A DNA stretch of 64,000 nucleotides, from contig BMQD01000006.1 in the NCBI GenBank assembly GCA_014647935.1, forward strand, positions 248,001 to 312,000, written 5' to 3'. A model generated the notes under the pieces. The model was given only the letters and a program-made list of their open reading frames with translations. It did no database searches and had not been told where the DNA came from. Source of the DNA: Planomonospora parontospora (lineage in GTDB: Bacteria > Actinomycetota > Actinomycetes > Streptosporangiales > Streptosporangiaceae). The position numbers and the translations under genes were made by a program. Positions 55,198 through 64,000 of this stretch are shown here, in pieces (position 1 is the first letter of the stretch; every line of letters starts with the position of its first letter).

Positions 55198-56706
55198 ATG
55201 ATCGTCTTCATCGCGCGGAGACTGGTCATCTCGTTCTTCGTCCTCCTGGCGGCCACCGTCATCATGTTCGTTCTCACGGCGCTCTCGGGCGATCCGTTGG
55301 AAGACCTCCGCCAGGACGCCAGCCCCAACAAGGCCGCGAAGATCGCGGACCGCACCGAGCGCATGCAGCTCGACGAACCGATCCCCGTTCGCTACCTCAG
55401 CTGGCTGGGCAACATCGTCCGCGGCGACCTCGGCGTCAACCGCGACGGCCACGACGTGGCGACCATGCTCGGCGAGGCCCTGTCGGCCACGCTCCAGCTC
55501 GTCATCGCCGCCACCGTGATGGCCATCATCATCGGCGTGATCATCGGCATCATCTCGGCGCTCCGCCAGTACAGCGGCTTCGACTACACCGTCACCTTCG
55601 CCGCCTTCGTCTGCTTCTCGCTCCCGATCTTCTGGATCGCGGTCATGCTCAAGCAGTACATGGCCATCGAGTTCAACAACTGGCTCAAGGACCCGGCCAT
55701 CCCGCCGACGGTCATCGGCGCCCTGGCCCTCCTGTCCGGCCTGGTCTTCGGCGCCCTCACCGTCGGCGACCGCAGGCGGCGGCTGATCTCCTTCGCCGTC
55801 GGCCTCGCCGTCGGCGGCGCGCTGTTCGCGTTCCTGTCGGCCACCCGCTGGTTCGCCGACCCCGGTTTCGGGCTCCCGCTCACCCTGGCCATCGCGCTCG
55901 CCGGGGCGGTGGGCCTCACCGTCCTGTCCGCCGGGCTGCGCCAGCGCGGGCCCCTCTACGCCGCCCTGGCCGCCGCCGTGATCGGCGCCGCCTCCTCCGA
56001 GGTCCTCGGCCCCCTGCTCGCCGATCCCAGCTGGCTGGAGATCGCCGGTCTCGCCCTGCTGACGGTCGCGGTCTGCGCCGGCCTCGGGTACGGCATCGGC
56101 GGGCTCCAGCGCCGCCAGGCGATCACCGCCGCGGTGCTCACCGGCCTGTTCACCGGCGGCGTCGTCTTCGTCGACCGCATGCTCCAGGCCTTCAACGGCT
56201 ACAGCGCCGCGGTGCGCGGCCGCCCGATCTCCACGATCGGCGCCCGCACGCCGAACTTCGAGGGCGACTTCTGGCAGATGAACCTGGACACCGCCGGCCA
56301 CCTGCTGCTGCCGACCATGGCGCTCATCCTGATCTCGCTGGCGACCTACACCCGCTACAGCCGGGCGAGCATGCTGGAGGTCATGAACCAGGACTACGTG
56401 CGGACCGCCCGCGCCAAGGGCCTGCCGGAGCGGACCGTCGTGGTCAAGCACGCCTTCCGCAACGGGCTCATCCCGATCACCACCCTGATGGCCGTCGACT
56501 TCGCCGGCGTCATCGGCGGGGCGGTCGTCACCGAGAACGTCTTCGGCTGGCAGGGCATGGGCAACCTGTTCATCGACGGGCTCCGCGAGGTCGACCCCGC
56601 TCCGGTCATGGCGTTCTTCATCGTGACCGGGACCGCGATCGTCGTCTTCAACATGATCGCCGACATCCTCTACGCCTACCTCGACCCGCGCATCCGGCTG
56701 TCCTGA
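55198..56706 (+). CDS. DppB-type ABC permease with six-helix insertion
   Basis: 502 residues, whereas DppB-type permeases usually have about 310-340. N-terminal part normal: 'FIARRLVISFFVLLAATVIMFVL', 'VIAATVMAIIIGVIIGIISAL', 'FWIAVMLKQY'. Residues about 168-340 are extra and contain six hydrophobic segments with short Arg-rich loops. The normal protein resumes with 'HLLLPTMALILISLATYTRYSRASMLEVMNQDYVRTARAKG', including the EAA region, and 'AVVTENVFGWQGMGNLFIDGL'. An even number of inserted helices keeps the topology. It pairs with the DppC-type permease at 56722. The purpose of the insertion is unknown. Confidence 0.93.
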   Translation: MIVFIARRLVISFFVLLAATVIMFVLTALSGDPLEDLRQDASPNKAAKIADRTERMQLDEPIPVRYLSWLGNIVRGDLGVNRDGHDVATMLGEALSATLQLVIAATVMAIIIGVIIGIISALRQYSGFDYTVTFAAFVCFSLPIFWIAVMLKQYMAIEFNNWLKDPAIPPTVIGALALLSGLVFGALTVGDRRRRLISFAVGLAVGGALFAFLSATRWFADPGFGLPLTLAIALAGAVGLTVLSAGLRQRGPLYAALAAAVIGAASSEVLGPLLADPSWLEIAGLALLTVAVCAGLGYGIGGLQRRQAITAAVLTGLFTGGVVFVDRMLQAFNGYSAAVRGRPISTIGARTPNFEGDFWQMNLDTAGHLLLPTMALILISLATYTRYSRASMLEVMNQDYVRTARAKGLPERTVVVKHAFRNGLIPITTLMAVDFAGVIGGAVVTENVFGWQGMGNLFIDGLREVDPAPVMAFFIVTGTAIVVFNMIADILYAYLDPRIRLS

Positions 56707-56721
56707 GATCGGAGAACCATC

Positions 56722-57705
56722 ATGACGCTCAATGCGCAGGCACCGGGGCCCGACACCGCCCCTGACGCACAGGGCCTGACCATCACCGCCCGCACCCAGG
56801 GGCAGATGGTCCGCCGCCGGTTCTTCCGGCACCGCGCCGCCCTCGCCGGAATGATCATCCTCGGTTTCGTGGTCGTCCTGGCGTTCAGCTCGATCGGCTT
56901 CGCCGGCATCCCCGGCTGGTGGGACAAGAGCTACCTCGACACCGGCGCGCTGGTGAACCAGGGCAAGCCGACCCTCAGCCTCGTCCCCGAATTCCTCGGC
57001 GGGGACGGCTTCCGCATCGGCGAGCACCCCTTCGGCCAGGACGACATCGGCATCGACTACTTCGCGCTGACCATGCGCGGCGCCCAGCAGTCGCTGATCA
57101 TCGCGTTCCTCGTCGGCATCGTCGCCACCGCCGTCGGTACCGTCGTCGGCGCCGCGGCCGGCTACTTCCGCGGCGCGGCCGAGGCCACGCTCATGCGCCT
57201 CACCGACGTGATGATCACCATCCCGGTGCTCATCATCGCGGCGGTGATCGGCCGGATGATGGGCGACAGCGGCGCCGTCGTCCTCGGGCTCTTCCTCGGC
57301 CTGGTGCTCTGGCCCACCCTGGGCCGCCTGGTCCGCGGCGAGTTCCTCTCCCTGCGGGAGAAGGAGTTCGTCGAGGCCGCCCGGGCGGTCGGCACCTCGG
57401 CCAAGCGGATCATCTTCCGGCACATCCTGCCGAACACCGTCGGCGTCATCATCGTCGCGGCCACGCTCTCGGTCGCCAACGCGGTGCTGCTGGAGTCGGC
57501 GCTGTCCTTCCTCGGCCTCGGCGTCCAGGCGCCGGACACCTCGCTCGGCCAGCTCATCAGCCGCTACCGCAGCGCCATGGTGACCCGCCCGTGGCTGTTC
57601 TGGTGGCCCGGCCTGTTCATCATCCTGATCGCGCTCTCGATCAACTTCATCGGTGACGGCCTGCGCGACGCCTTCGACCCCCGACAGACCCGGGTGCGTG
57701 CCTAA
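56722..57705 (+). CDS. DppC-type ABC permease
   Basis: 327 residues. The N-terminal OppC_N segment 'RRFFRHRAALAGMIILGFVV' is followed by a periplasmic stretch of about 100 residues ('DIGIDYFALTMRGAQQSLIIAF') and five more helices. EAA motif 'EFVEAARAVGTSAKRIIFRHILPNTVGVI'. The stop TAA shares a base with the next ATG (57705). Confidence 0.95.
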   Translation: MTLNAQAPGPDTAPDAQGLTITARTQGQMVRRRFFRHRAALAGMIILGFVVVLAFSSIGFAGIPGWWDKSYLDTGALVNQGKPTLSLVPEFLGGDGFRIGEHPFGQDDIGIDYFALTMRGAQQSLIIAFLVGIVATAVGTVVGAAAGYFRGAAEATLMRLTDVMITIPVLIIAAVIGRMMGDSGAVVLGLFLGLVLWPTLGRLVRGEFLSLREKEFVEAARAVGTSAKRIIFRHILPNTVGVIIVAATLSVANAVLLESALSFLGLGVQAPDTSLGQLISRYRSAMVTRPWLFWWPGLFIILIALSINFIGDGLRDAFDPRQTRVRA

Positions 57706-58868
57706 TGACGACTTCCCCGAACGTGCCGATCGAGCCCCGCGTGGACGACCCGCACACCTTCGAGCTCTCCTCCCACGTGACCGACTCCGCCGAGGACGTG
57801 CACGTCGGCCTGACGCTGGACGCCGTGCGCCCGCCCTCGGAGGAGGAGATCCTCAAGGTCGAGAACCTGACCGTGGAGTTCCCCACCGAGGACGGCGTCG
57901 TGCACGCGGTCCGGGGCGTCTCCTACACCCTGCGCGAGCGCGAGGTGCTCGGCATCGTCGGCGAGTCCGGCTCCGGCAAGTCCGTCTCGTCGCTGGCCGT
58001 CATGGGCCTGCTGCCCAGGAGCGCCCGGATCAAGGGGCGGATCCTGTTCCGCGGCGACGACATGCTGAAGATGTCCGCCCGCAAGCAGCGGGGCCTGCGC
58101 GGCCGGAAGATCGCCATGGTCTTCCAGGACCCGATGACGGCGCTCAACCCCGTCTACACCATCGGCGACCAGCTGGCCGAGGCCGTGCTCGCGCACGAGC
58201 TCATGCCGCGCAAGACCGCCCTGGCCCGGGCCAAGGAGATGCTCGACCTGGTCGGCATCCCGCAGGCCGAGGCGCGGCTGCGCAGCTACCCGCACGAGTT
58301 CTCCGGCGGCATGCGGCAGCGAGCGATGATCGCCATGGCGGTCATCAACAACCCGGACGTCATCATCGCCGACGAGCCGACCACGGCCCTCGACGTGACC
58401 GTCCAGGCGCAGATCCTGGAGAAGCTCCTGGAGGTCAAGGACGCGGTCAACGCCGCCATCGTGCTGATCACGCACGACCTGGGCGTCATCGCGGGCATGG
58501 CCCACCGGGTCCTGGTCATGTACGCCGGGCGCCCGGTCGAGCTCGGCGACACCGACCCGGTGTTCGAGGAGCCCCGCATGCCGTACACCGCGGGTCTGCT
58601 CGGGTCGATCCCCTCGCTGGACAAGGGCAGCGGCTCGGCCCGGCTGCGCCCGATCAAGGGCACGCCCCCGTCGCTGATCAACCTGCCGACCGGCTGCCCG
58701 TTCTCGCCGCGCTGCCCGCTGGCCACGGACGTCTGCCGGAGCTCCGAGCCCCCGCTGGCCGAGACCGACAGCGGCGGGCACTACGCGGCCTGCCACCACT
58801 GGGACCGGCTGGCCGCGGCCGAGGACCCGACCGAGTTCTTCCGCACCGAGAGTGAGACCGTGGCATGA
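57705..58868 (+). CDS. Peptide ABC transporter ATPase 1 (DppD type)
   Basis: 387 residues. Walker A '[11 protein letters not shown]', signature 'FSGGMRQR', Walker B '[12 protein letters not shown]' and switch His 'LITHDLG' are intact. The C-terminal oligopeptide-type extension carries Cys residues in '[21 protein letters not shown]', the usual Fe-S-like loop. An unusually long N-terminus of about 45 residues precedes the first strand. Overlaps the next gene by four bases. Confidence 0.96.
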   Translation: MTTSPNVPIEPRVDDPHTFELSSHVTDSAEDVHVGLTLDAVRPPSEEEILKVENLTVEFPTEDGVVHAVRGVSYTLREREVLGIVGESGSGKSVSSLAVMGLLPRSARIKGRILFRGDDMLKMSARKQRGLRGRKIAMVFQDPMTALNPVYTIGDQLAEAVLAHELMPRKTALARAKEMLDLVGIPQAEARLRSYPHEFSGGMRQRAMIAMAVINNPDVIIADEPTTALDVTVQAQILEKLLEVKDAVNAAIVLITHDLGVIAGMAHRVLVMYAGRPVELGDTDPVFEEPRMPYTAGLLGSIPSLDKGSGSARLRPIKGTPPSLINLPTGCPFSPRCPLATDVCRSSEPPLAETDSGGHYAACHHWDRLAAAEDPTEFFRTESETVA

Positions 58869-59899
58869 GCGTGAAGACCGAGGAGACGCCCGCGCCCCAG
58901 CGCGAGCCGGACACCGGCGCCCACCTGCTCGAGGTCAAGGACCTGGTGATGAACTTCCCGGTCCGCGGCGGCGGTCTCCTGCGCCGGGTGGTGGCCCACG
59001 TCCAGGCCGTCAGCGGGGTCTCCATGCACGTGGACGAGGGCGAGACCCTCGGCGTGGTGGGCGAGTCCGGCTGCGGCAAGTCCACGACGGGCCGCGCGAT
59101 CCTCCAGCTGCACACGCCCACCTCCGGCTCGGTCCGGTTCCAGGGCCGGGAGCTGGTCGGCCTGTCGGCCAAGCGGCTCCAGCCGGTCCGGCGGGACATG
59201 CAGATCGTCTTCCAGGACCCGTACGCCTCGCTCAACCCGAAGCTGCCGGTCAACGACATCATCGCCGAGCCGCTGAAGGTCCACGGGCGCTGGAAGGACG
59301 GCGGCCCGGACCGGGTGGCGGAGCTGCTGCGCCTGGTCGGGCTCAGCCCCGAGCACGGCAACCGCTACCCGCACGAGTTCTCCGGCGGCCAGCGCCAGCG
59401 CGTCGGCATCGCCCGCGCCCTGGCGCTGGAGCCGAAGCTGCTGGTGCTGGACGAGCCGGTCTCGGCGCTGGACGTGTCGGTCCAGGCGGGCGTGGTGAAC
59501 CTGCTGGAGGACCTGCAGGAGCGGCTCGGCCTGGCCTACATCTTCATCGCGCACGACCTGTCGGTGGTCCGCCACATCTCCGACCGGGTCGCGGTGATGT
59601 ACCTGGGCAAGGTCATCGAGACCGGTCCCCGGGACGACCTCTACGACCGCCCCGCGCACCCCTACACGCAGGCGCTCCTCTCGGCCGCCCCCACGGCCAA
59701 CCCGAAGGAGGAGCGCGCCCGCGAGCGCGTCATCCTCACCGGCGACGTGCCCAGCCCCCTGAACCCGCCGAGCGGCTGCCGCTTCCGCACCCGCTGCTGG
59801 AAGGCCCAGGAGATCTGCGCCGTCGAGGAGCCCGCACTCGTCGACCGGGGCAACGGCCACCCGGTGGCCTGCCACTTCGCGGAGGTCACCGCCCGCTGA
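58865..59899 (+). CDS. Peptide ABC transporter ATPase 2 (DppF type)
   Basis: 344 residues, ATGA overlap with ATPase 1. Walker A '[11 protein letters not shown]', signature '[11 protein letters not shown]', Walker B '[12 protein letters not shown]', switch His 'FIAHDLS'. C-terminal loop '[22 protein letters not shown]'. Forms the ATPase heterodimer with the 57705 gene, completing the importer. Confidence 0.96.
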   Translation: MSVKTEETPAPQREPDTGAHLLEVKDLVMNFPVRGGGLLRRVVAHVQAVSGVSMHVDEGETLGVVGESGCGKSTTGRAILQLHTPTSGSVRFQGRELVGLSAKRLQPVRRDMQIVFQDPYASLNPKLPVNDIIAEPLKVHGRWKDGGPDRVAELLRLVGLSPEHGNRYPHEFSGGQRQRVGIARALALEPKLLVLDEPVSALDVSVQAGVVNLLEDLQERLGLAYIFIAHDLSVVRHISDRVAVMYLGKVIETGPRDDLYDRPAHPYTQALLSAAPTANPKEERARERVILTGDVPSPLNPPSGCRFRTRCWKAQEICAVEEPALVDRGNGHPVACHFAEVTAR

Positions 59900-59903
59900 C
59901 CGT

Positions 59904-59973
59904 GCCTCCGGGGCCTCCGGGGGCCTCCGGGGGCCTCCGGGGGCCTCCGCGGACCCCTATGGGCCCCTATGGG
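59904..59973. repeat. Two short tandem decamer repeats
   Basis: GGGCCTCCGG is repeated at 59911, 59921, 59931 and (last base changed) 59941, after a partial copy at 59904. Then CCCCTATGGG occurs twice (59954-59963, 59964-59973). Non-coding, just after the ABC operon. Confidence 0.8.
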
Positions 59974-60003
59974 GCTCTGCGGGCTTTCGCCTGCCGCACC
60001 GGA

Positions 60004-60037
60004 GCGAGCCGTACGGGGACCCTCCCGTACGGCTCGC
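60004..60037 (+). terminator. Terminator hairpin after the peptide ABC operon
   Basis: GCGAGCCGTACGGG (60004-60017) and CCCGTACGGCTCGC (60024-60037): perfect 14-bp stem, six-base loop, no T tract. Confidence 0.7.
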
Positions 60038-60107
60038 CGCGTTCCCGGGCTCTTCCCCCGGCTCTCCGGGTTCGCCGGATTCCCCCGGCTCCTGGGACAA
60101 TCCCGCC

Positions 60108-63100
60108 ATGCGGTTCGGTGTCCTGGGGGCTCTGGAGGTCCGGCTCGGCGACGGGCGCGCTGTCGCCGTCGGCGGGCCCCGGTTGCGGGCGTTGCTGGCC
60201 CTGCTGCTGCTCGACGCCGGACGGGTCGTCACCGTCGAGCGGCTGGTCGGCGGCCTCTACGGTGACGGCCGGGCCCCCGGTGACTCCGTGGGAGCCCTCC
60301 AGGCGCAGGTCTCCCGGCTCCGCGCCCTCCTCGGCGACCGGGGCGACGGCGGCGAGCTGGTCGTCCGCCGCCCGGCGGGCTACCTGATCGCCGTCGATCC
60401 CGAGGCCGTGGACGCGTGCCGGTTCGAGCGGCTGGCCGCCGAGGGCCGCCGGGCGCTCTCCGCCGGCGACCCGGAGCGGGCCTCGGCGCTGCTGGAGGAG
60501 GCGCTCGGCCTCTGGCGCGGGCCCGCGCTGGCCGACGTCGGCGACGCGCCGTTCGCCGCGGCGCAGGCCGTACGGCTGGAGGAGGCGCGGCTGGCCGCCG
60601 CCGAGGACCGCGCGGAGGCCGAGCTGGCGACCGGCCGCCACCGGGAGGCGGTGACCGTGCTCCAGGAGCTGGTCGCCGCGCACCCCCTGCGGGAGCGGCC
60701 CGCCGGGCAGCTCATGCGGGCGCTGTACGCGTGCGGCAGGCAGGCCGACGCGCTGGCGGTGTTCGAGGGGATCCGGCGGCGGCTCGCCGAGGAGCTCGGC
60801 GCCGACCCGTCCGCCGGACTGACCGCGACCCACCTCGCGATCCTGCGGGCCGAGCCCTCCCTCGCCCCCGCCGGAACCGCCGGCACCGCGGACACCGCGG
60901 ATCCTCCCCCGGACCTGCCCCGCGGGCTGCCGGCCCACCTCACCCCGCTGATCGGGCGCGCGGACGAACTGGAGCGGATCCGGGTCCTGCTCGGCGGCGG
61001 CCGGCTGGTCACGCTCACCGGTCCCGGCGGGACCGGCAAGACCAGGCTCGCCACCGAGGCCGCCGGGCGCCTGGACGGCGAGGTCTGCTTCGTGGAGCTC
61101 GGACCGCTCGGCGACGGCGCGGAGGTGCCGCAGGCGGTGCTCGGCGCGCTCGGACTGCGCGAGACCGGTCTGCTCTCGGCGCCGAACCGGCAGCAGCCCG
61201 CGCCCGACCCGACCGGCCGGCTGGTCGCCGCGCTCACCGGCCGGAGCGTCCTGCTGGTCCTCGACAACTGCGAGCACGTGGTGGACGACGCCGCACGCCT
61301 CGCCGACCGGCTGCTGAGCGCCTGCCCGGGAGTGCGGGTGCTGGCCACCAGCCGGGAGGCGCTCGGCATCACGGGCGAGGTGCTCTGCCCCGTCCCGCCC
61401 CTGGAACTGCCCGGACCGGGCGACCCCCCCGAGCGGGCGGCCTCGGTGCGGCTGTTCGCGGAGCGGGCCTCGGCCGTGCGACCGGACTTCACCCTCGGCT
61501 CCGGCCCGGAGTCCGGTGCGGACGACGCCACCGCCCGGGCCGTCGTGCAGATCTGCCGGTCCCTCGACGGCCTGCCCCTGGCGATCGAGCTGGCCGCGGC
61601 CAGGCTGCGCTCACTCACCGCCGTGGAGATCGCCGCCCGGCTCGACGACCGCTTCCGGCTGCTGTCGCGCGGCAGCCGTACGGCCCAGCCCCGCCACCGG
61701 ACGCTGCACGCGGTCGTGGGCTGGAGCTGGGACCTGCTGGACGAGGACGAGAGGACGATGGCCAGGCGGCTGACCGTCTTCGCGGGCGGGGCCACCCTGG
61801 AGGCCGCCGAGCGGGTCTGCGGAGTGGCCGACGCCGACGGCGTCCTCGCCTCGCTGGTGGACAAGTCCTTCGTCGAGGTGGTCGGCGGACGCTACCGGAT
61901 GCTGGAGACGATCCGCGCCTTCTGCGCCGAGCGGCTCGCCGAGGCGGGCGAGGAGGAGCGGCTGCGCCGGGCCCATCTGGACCATTTCCTCGGCCTCGCC
62001 GAGACCGCCGACCCCCACCTGCGCCGCGACGGGCAGCTGGAGTGGCTGGAGCGGCTGGACCACGAGCACGACAACCTGCACGCCGCGCTGCACCGGGCGG
62101 CCAGGGCCGGGGACCTCGGACCGGCCCTGCGGCTGCTGGCCGCCCTGACGTGCTACTGGTGGTTGCGCTCCCTGCGCAGCGAGGCGTCGGCGCTCGCCCG
62201 CGACCTCCTCGACGGGCTCGACGCCGGTCCCCCGGCCGGGCTGGCCGACGAGTACGCGCTCTGCGTGATGACCGCCGTCTCGGGCGGCGGCGGGGACCGC
62301 CGGCTGGACGCCCACCTGGAGGCCGTCCGCAAGATCATGAACGAGCGGGACAGCATGCCCCGGCAGCCGTTCGCCAACGTCCTGTGGGCGATGGTCGCCG
62401 GCCCGCCGGAGCCGGACGTCGCCCGGGAGATGATGCGCCGCTGGGAGCGGATCGAGGTGAACGACCCGTGGCTGTCGGCGATCGGCCACTTCGGATGGGC
62501 GTACTTCCGGCTGTTCGACGGGGATCTGGAGGAGGCCGGGCAGGAGTTCGCGCTCGCGCTCGCGGACTTCCGGTCCGTCGGCGACCGGTGGGGCATGGCG
62601 CAGGCGATCTCCGGCCTGGCCGACATCGCCGGCCGGCGCGGGGAGCGGGCGAAGGCCTCCTCGCTGACGGACCAGGCGCTGGCCCTCGCCGAGCGGCTGG
62701 GCGCCGCCATCGACGTGGCCGAGCTGCTGCACCGCCGCGCCGACGGGCGACTCCGCGACGGGGACACGGCGGGGGCGCGCGCCGACTACGAGCGGGCGGC
62801 CGAGCTCGGGCGGCGGGCGGGCGCCTGGGAGGTGCTGGCCGCCGCCCACCTCGGACTGGGCGAGATCGCCCGGTTCCGGGGCGACCTGGAGGAGGCGCGC
62901 CGCAGCTGCGAGGCGGCGCTCGCCGAGTGCTCGGCGGGGTGGTTCGACGTCGAGGAGACGCGGGCCCGCGTGTGCGTCGCGCTGGGGTGGGTGGCCGAGG
63001 CGGAGGGCGACGCCGCCGGGGCCCTGGCCTGGTACCGGCGGGCGTTCACGACCGGGCGCGGCGTCCGCGACCTGACTCTGGCGGCCCGCGTCGCCGAAGG

Positions 63101-63374
63101 CCTCGCCGGGGTGGCGCTGCTGGAGCGGGACGGCGAGCGGGCCGCCCTGCTGCTGGGCGCGGGCGCCGCGCTGCGGGGTCTTCCATCCGCGAACGATCCC
63201 GACGCCGCCCGGGTGGCCGGTCGATGCCGCGCCCTGATCGGCGGCGCCGCCTACGAGGCGGCCCGCGCGCGGGGTGTCGAGGCGGTCCGCGGCGGCAGGT
63301 CCGTCCTCGGCGCCGTGCCGCGGCCGGCGCCGCTCACCGTCATCGGCGAGCACCTGTCCGCACTCGGCCGATGA
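60108..63374 (+). CDS. SARP/AfsR-family regulator (BTAD, NB-ARC, TPR)
   Basis: 1088 residues. N-terminal OmpR-type winged helix about 1-95 ('LGALEVRLGDGRAVAVGGPRLRALLALLLLDAGRVV') and BTAD about 100-245 form the SARP DNA-binding module. Then an NTPase: P-loop 'LTGPGGTGKTRLA' with Lys311, Walker B-like 'RSVLLVLDNCEHV', and 'RVLATSREALGITGEV'. TPR-type helices fill about 640-1080. The layout is that of AfsR-like pathway regulators, often linked to secondary metabolism or drug resistance. No two-component partner is adjacent. The truncated paralogue is at 1-753. A phased repeat array follows directly and leads into a drug-exporter gene in the same direction. Confidence 0.94.
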   Translation: MRFGVLGALEVRLGDGRAVAVGGPRLRALLALLLLDAGRVVTVERLVGGLYGDGRAPGDSVGALQAQVSRLRALLGDRGDGGELVVRRPAGYLIAVDPEAVDACRFERLAAEGRRALSAGDPERASALLEEALGLWRGPALADVGDAPFAAAQAVRLEEARLAAAEDRAEAELATGRHREAVTVLQELVAAHPLRERPAGQLMRALYACGRQADALAVFEGIRRRLAEELGADPSAGLTATHLAILRAEPSLAPAGTAGTADTADPPPDLPRGLPAHLTPLIGRADELERIRVLLGGGRLVTLTGPGGTGKTRLATEAAGRLDGEVCFVELGPLGDGAEVPQAVLGALGLRETGLLSAPNRQQPAPDPTGRLVAALTGRSVLLVLDNCEHVVDDAARLADRLLSACPGVRVLATSREALGITGEVLCPVPPLELPGPGDPPERAASVRLFAERASAVRPDFTLGSGPESGADDATARAVVQICRSLDGLPLAIELAAARLRSLTAVEIAARLDDRFRLLSRGSRTAQPRHRTLHAVVGWSWDLLDEDERTMARRLTVFAGGATLEAAERVCGVADADGVLASLVDKSFVEVVGGRYRMLETIRAFCAERLAEAGEEERLRRAHLDHFLGLAETADPHLRRDGQLEWLERLDHEHDNLHAALHRAARAGDLGPALRLLAALTCYWWLRSLRSEASALARDLLDGLDAGPPAGLADEYALCVMTAVSGGGGDRRLDAHLEAVRKIMNERDSMPRQPFANVLWAMVAGPPEPDVAREMMRRWERIEVNDPWLSAIGHFGWAYFRLFDGDLEEAGQEFALALADFRSVGDRWGMAQAISGLADIAGRRGERAKASSLTDQALALAERLGAAIDVAELLHRRADGRLRDGDTAGARADYERAAELGRRAGAWEVLAAAHLGLGEIARFRGDLEEARRSCEAALAECSAGWFDVEETRARVCVALGWVAEAEGDAAGALAWYRRAFTTGRGVRDLTLAARVAEGLAGVALLERDGERAALLLGAGAALRGLPSANDPDAARVAGRCRALIGGAAYEAARARGVEAVRGGRSVLGAVPRPAPLTVIGEHLSALGR

Positions 63375-63489
63375 TCCGTCAGCAGCCGGTCGATGTCCGT
63401 CGGCGCTCGGTCGGTGATCCGTCAGCAGCCGGTCGGTGCCCGTCAGTGCTCGGTCGGTGATCCGTCAGCGCCGTCGCCGACGCTGACGG
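63373..63489. repeat. 43-bp tandem repeats with about 11-bp phasing plus palindrome
   Basis: The 43-bp unit starts at 63373 and 63416 and a partial third copy at 63459. Within units a (C/G)GTC(A/G)G motif recurs at intervals of 11, 10, 11 and 11 bases. The array ends in an inverted repeat CCGTCAGCG (63462-63470) / CGCTGACGG (63481-63489), one base before the exporter start. Direct repeats at 11 bp are the known binding mode of SARP proteins. Beginning inside the last codons of the SARP gene, it is the only sequence between it and the exporter. Confidence 0.7.
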
Positions 63490-63490
63490 C

Positions 63491-64000
63491 ATGAGAAACG
63501 ACTCCCGCAAGTGGGGCACGCTCGTGATCGCGTGCCTGGCCATGCTGATGCTCTCCGTCGACCTGACCGTGCTCCACCTCGCCGTGCCCAAGCTGGTCGA
63601 GGACCTGGCCCCGTCGGCGACCCAGCAGCTCTGGATCGCCGACGTGTACGGCTTCGCGCTGGCCGGGCTGCTGGTCACCATGGGCAACCTGGGTGACCGG
63701 ATCGGCCGCAGGCGGCTGCTGCTCTTCGGCACGGCCGCGTTCGGCGCGGCCTCCCTGCTGACCGCCTACGCCCCCACCCCCGAACTGCTCATCGCCGCGC
63801 GGGCGCTGCTGGGCGTCGCGGGGGCCACCATCATGCCGTCGACCCTCTCGCTGATCCGCAACGTCTTCACCGACTCCGCGGAGCGGACCACCGCGGTGGG
63901 CATCTGGAGCAGCATCGGCGCGGCCGGCTTCGCCCTCGGCCCGCTGGTGGGCGGCGCCCTGCTGAACGAGTTCTTCTGGGGATCGGTCTTCCTGGTCAAC
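63491..64000 (+). CDS. MFS multidrug exporter, QacA/SmvA (DHA2) type, 5' part
   Basis: 170 residues up to the window edge, reading from the ATG at 63491; the frame stays open. Helix 1 'LVIACLAMLMLSVDLTVLHLAVPKL' carries the acidic residue typical of DHA2 14-helix pumps. 'LWIADVYGFALAGLLVTMGNLGDRIGRRRLLL' is the MFS signature loop, and 'RALLGVAGATIMPSTLSLIRNVF' and 'GIWSSIGAAGFALGPLVGGALL' (motif C) follow. Closest in pattern to QacA/SmvA/LfrA proton-driven exporters of cationic drugs. No Shine-Dalgarno is seen in the repeat array just upstream, so translation may be leaderless. Confidence 0.92.
   Translation, partial: MRNDSRKWGTLVIACLAMLMLSVDLTVLHLAVPKLVEDLAPSATQQLWIADVYGFALAGLLVTMGNLGDRIGRRRLLLFGTAAFGAASLLTAYAPTPELLIAARALLGVAGATIMPSTLSLIRNVFTDSAERTTAVGIWSSIGAAGFALGPLVGGALLNEFFWGSVFLVN

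Overview
The window is about 64 kb of very GC-rich DNA with strong third-position GC bias, GTG starts, leaderless-looking promoters and a typical actinomycete gene set: coenzyme B12-dependent ribonucleotide reductase with NrdR, SARP/AfsR-type regulators, Ser/Thr kinase, DUF4192, DUF1707, EI24 and GuaB1. Enzymes resembling those that make 10-methyl fatty acids, and the general gene content, suggest a filamentous actinobacterium, perhaps of the Streptosporangiales. That placement is inference. I see no rRNA, tRNA, CRISPR array, insertion sequence or prophage.

Layout. 1-7.3 kb: tail of a SARP/NB-ARC/TPR regulator that stops early; nrdJ and nrdR behind a pair of NrdR boxes; a small Arg-rich single-pass membrane protein divergent from lexA with three SOS-box candidates between them; a PatB/MalY-type C-S lyase. 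7.4-12.3 kb: leuS with a Leu-Leu-Leu leader peptide and terminator-like hairpin, then a Pro-rich membrane-anchored protein. 12.3-19.9 kb: three tandem CYP124-like P450s, a GMC oxidoreductase and a divergent acyl-CoA ligase, with several candidate operators and a 19-bp tandem repeat. 20.1-27.6 kb: diguanylate cyclase, a TmsA/TmsB-like pair for 10-methyl fatty acids, Ser/Thr kinase and an alpha-methylacyl-CoA racemase-type CoA transferase. 27.8-30.3 kb: an ABC-2 exporter operon with its own XRE regulator. 30.4-33.9 kb: GyrI-like protein, GuaB1, general stress protein and a heptad-repeat coiled-coil protein.

34.0-44.4 kb is a self-contained beta-1,3-glucan utilisation locus: secreted GH81 endoglucanase with a CBM6, ABC sugar importer (lipoprotein plus two permeases), cytoplasmic GH1 beta-glucosidase and two paralogous LacI regulators. 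Four copies of the palindrome GAGAGCGCTCTC lie in its promoter regions. 44.5-52.8 kb is housekeeping: FKBP isomerase, LigB-type DNA ligase, DUF1707/DUF4870, DUF4192, EI24, Maf, a paralogue of the 10.5 kb membrane protein and a Pth2-like hydrolase. 53.3-59.9 kb is a complete peptide-type ABC importer whose first permease carries an extra six-helix insertion. 60.1-64 kb: a full-length SARP/NB-ARC/TPR regulator, a 43-bp repeat array with roughly 11-bp phasing, and the start of a QacA/SmvA-type drug exporter.

Most promising points: the leuS attenuator, the LysM-less ChiZ-position protein under SOS boxes, the methyl-branched-lipid gene neighbourhood, the glucan regulon, and the phased repeats between the SARP regulator and the exporter. 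All functions are read from sequence patterns; no database search was run.
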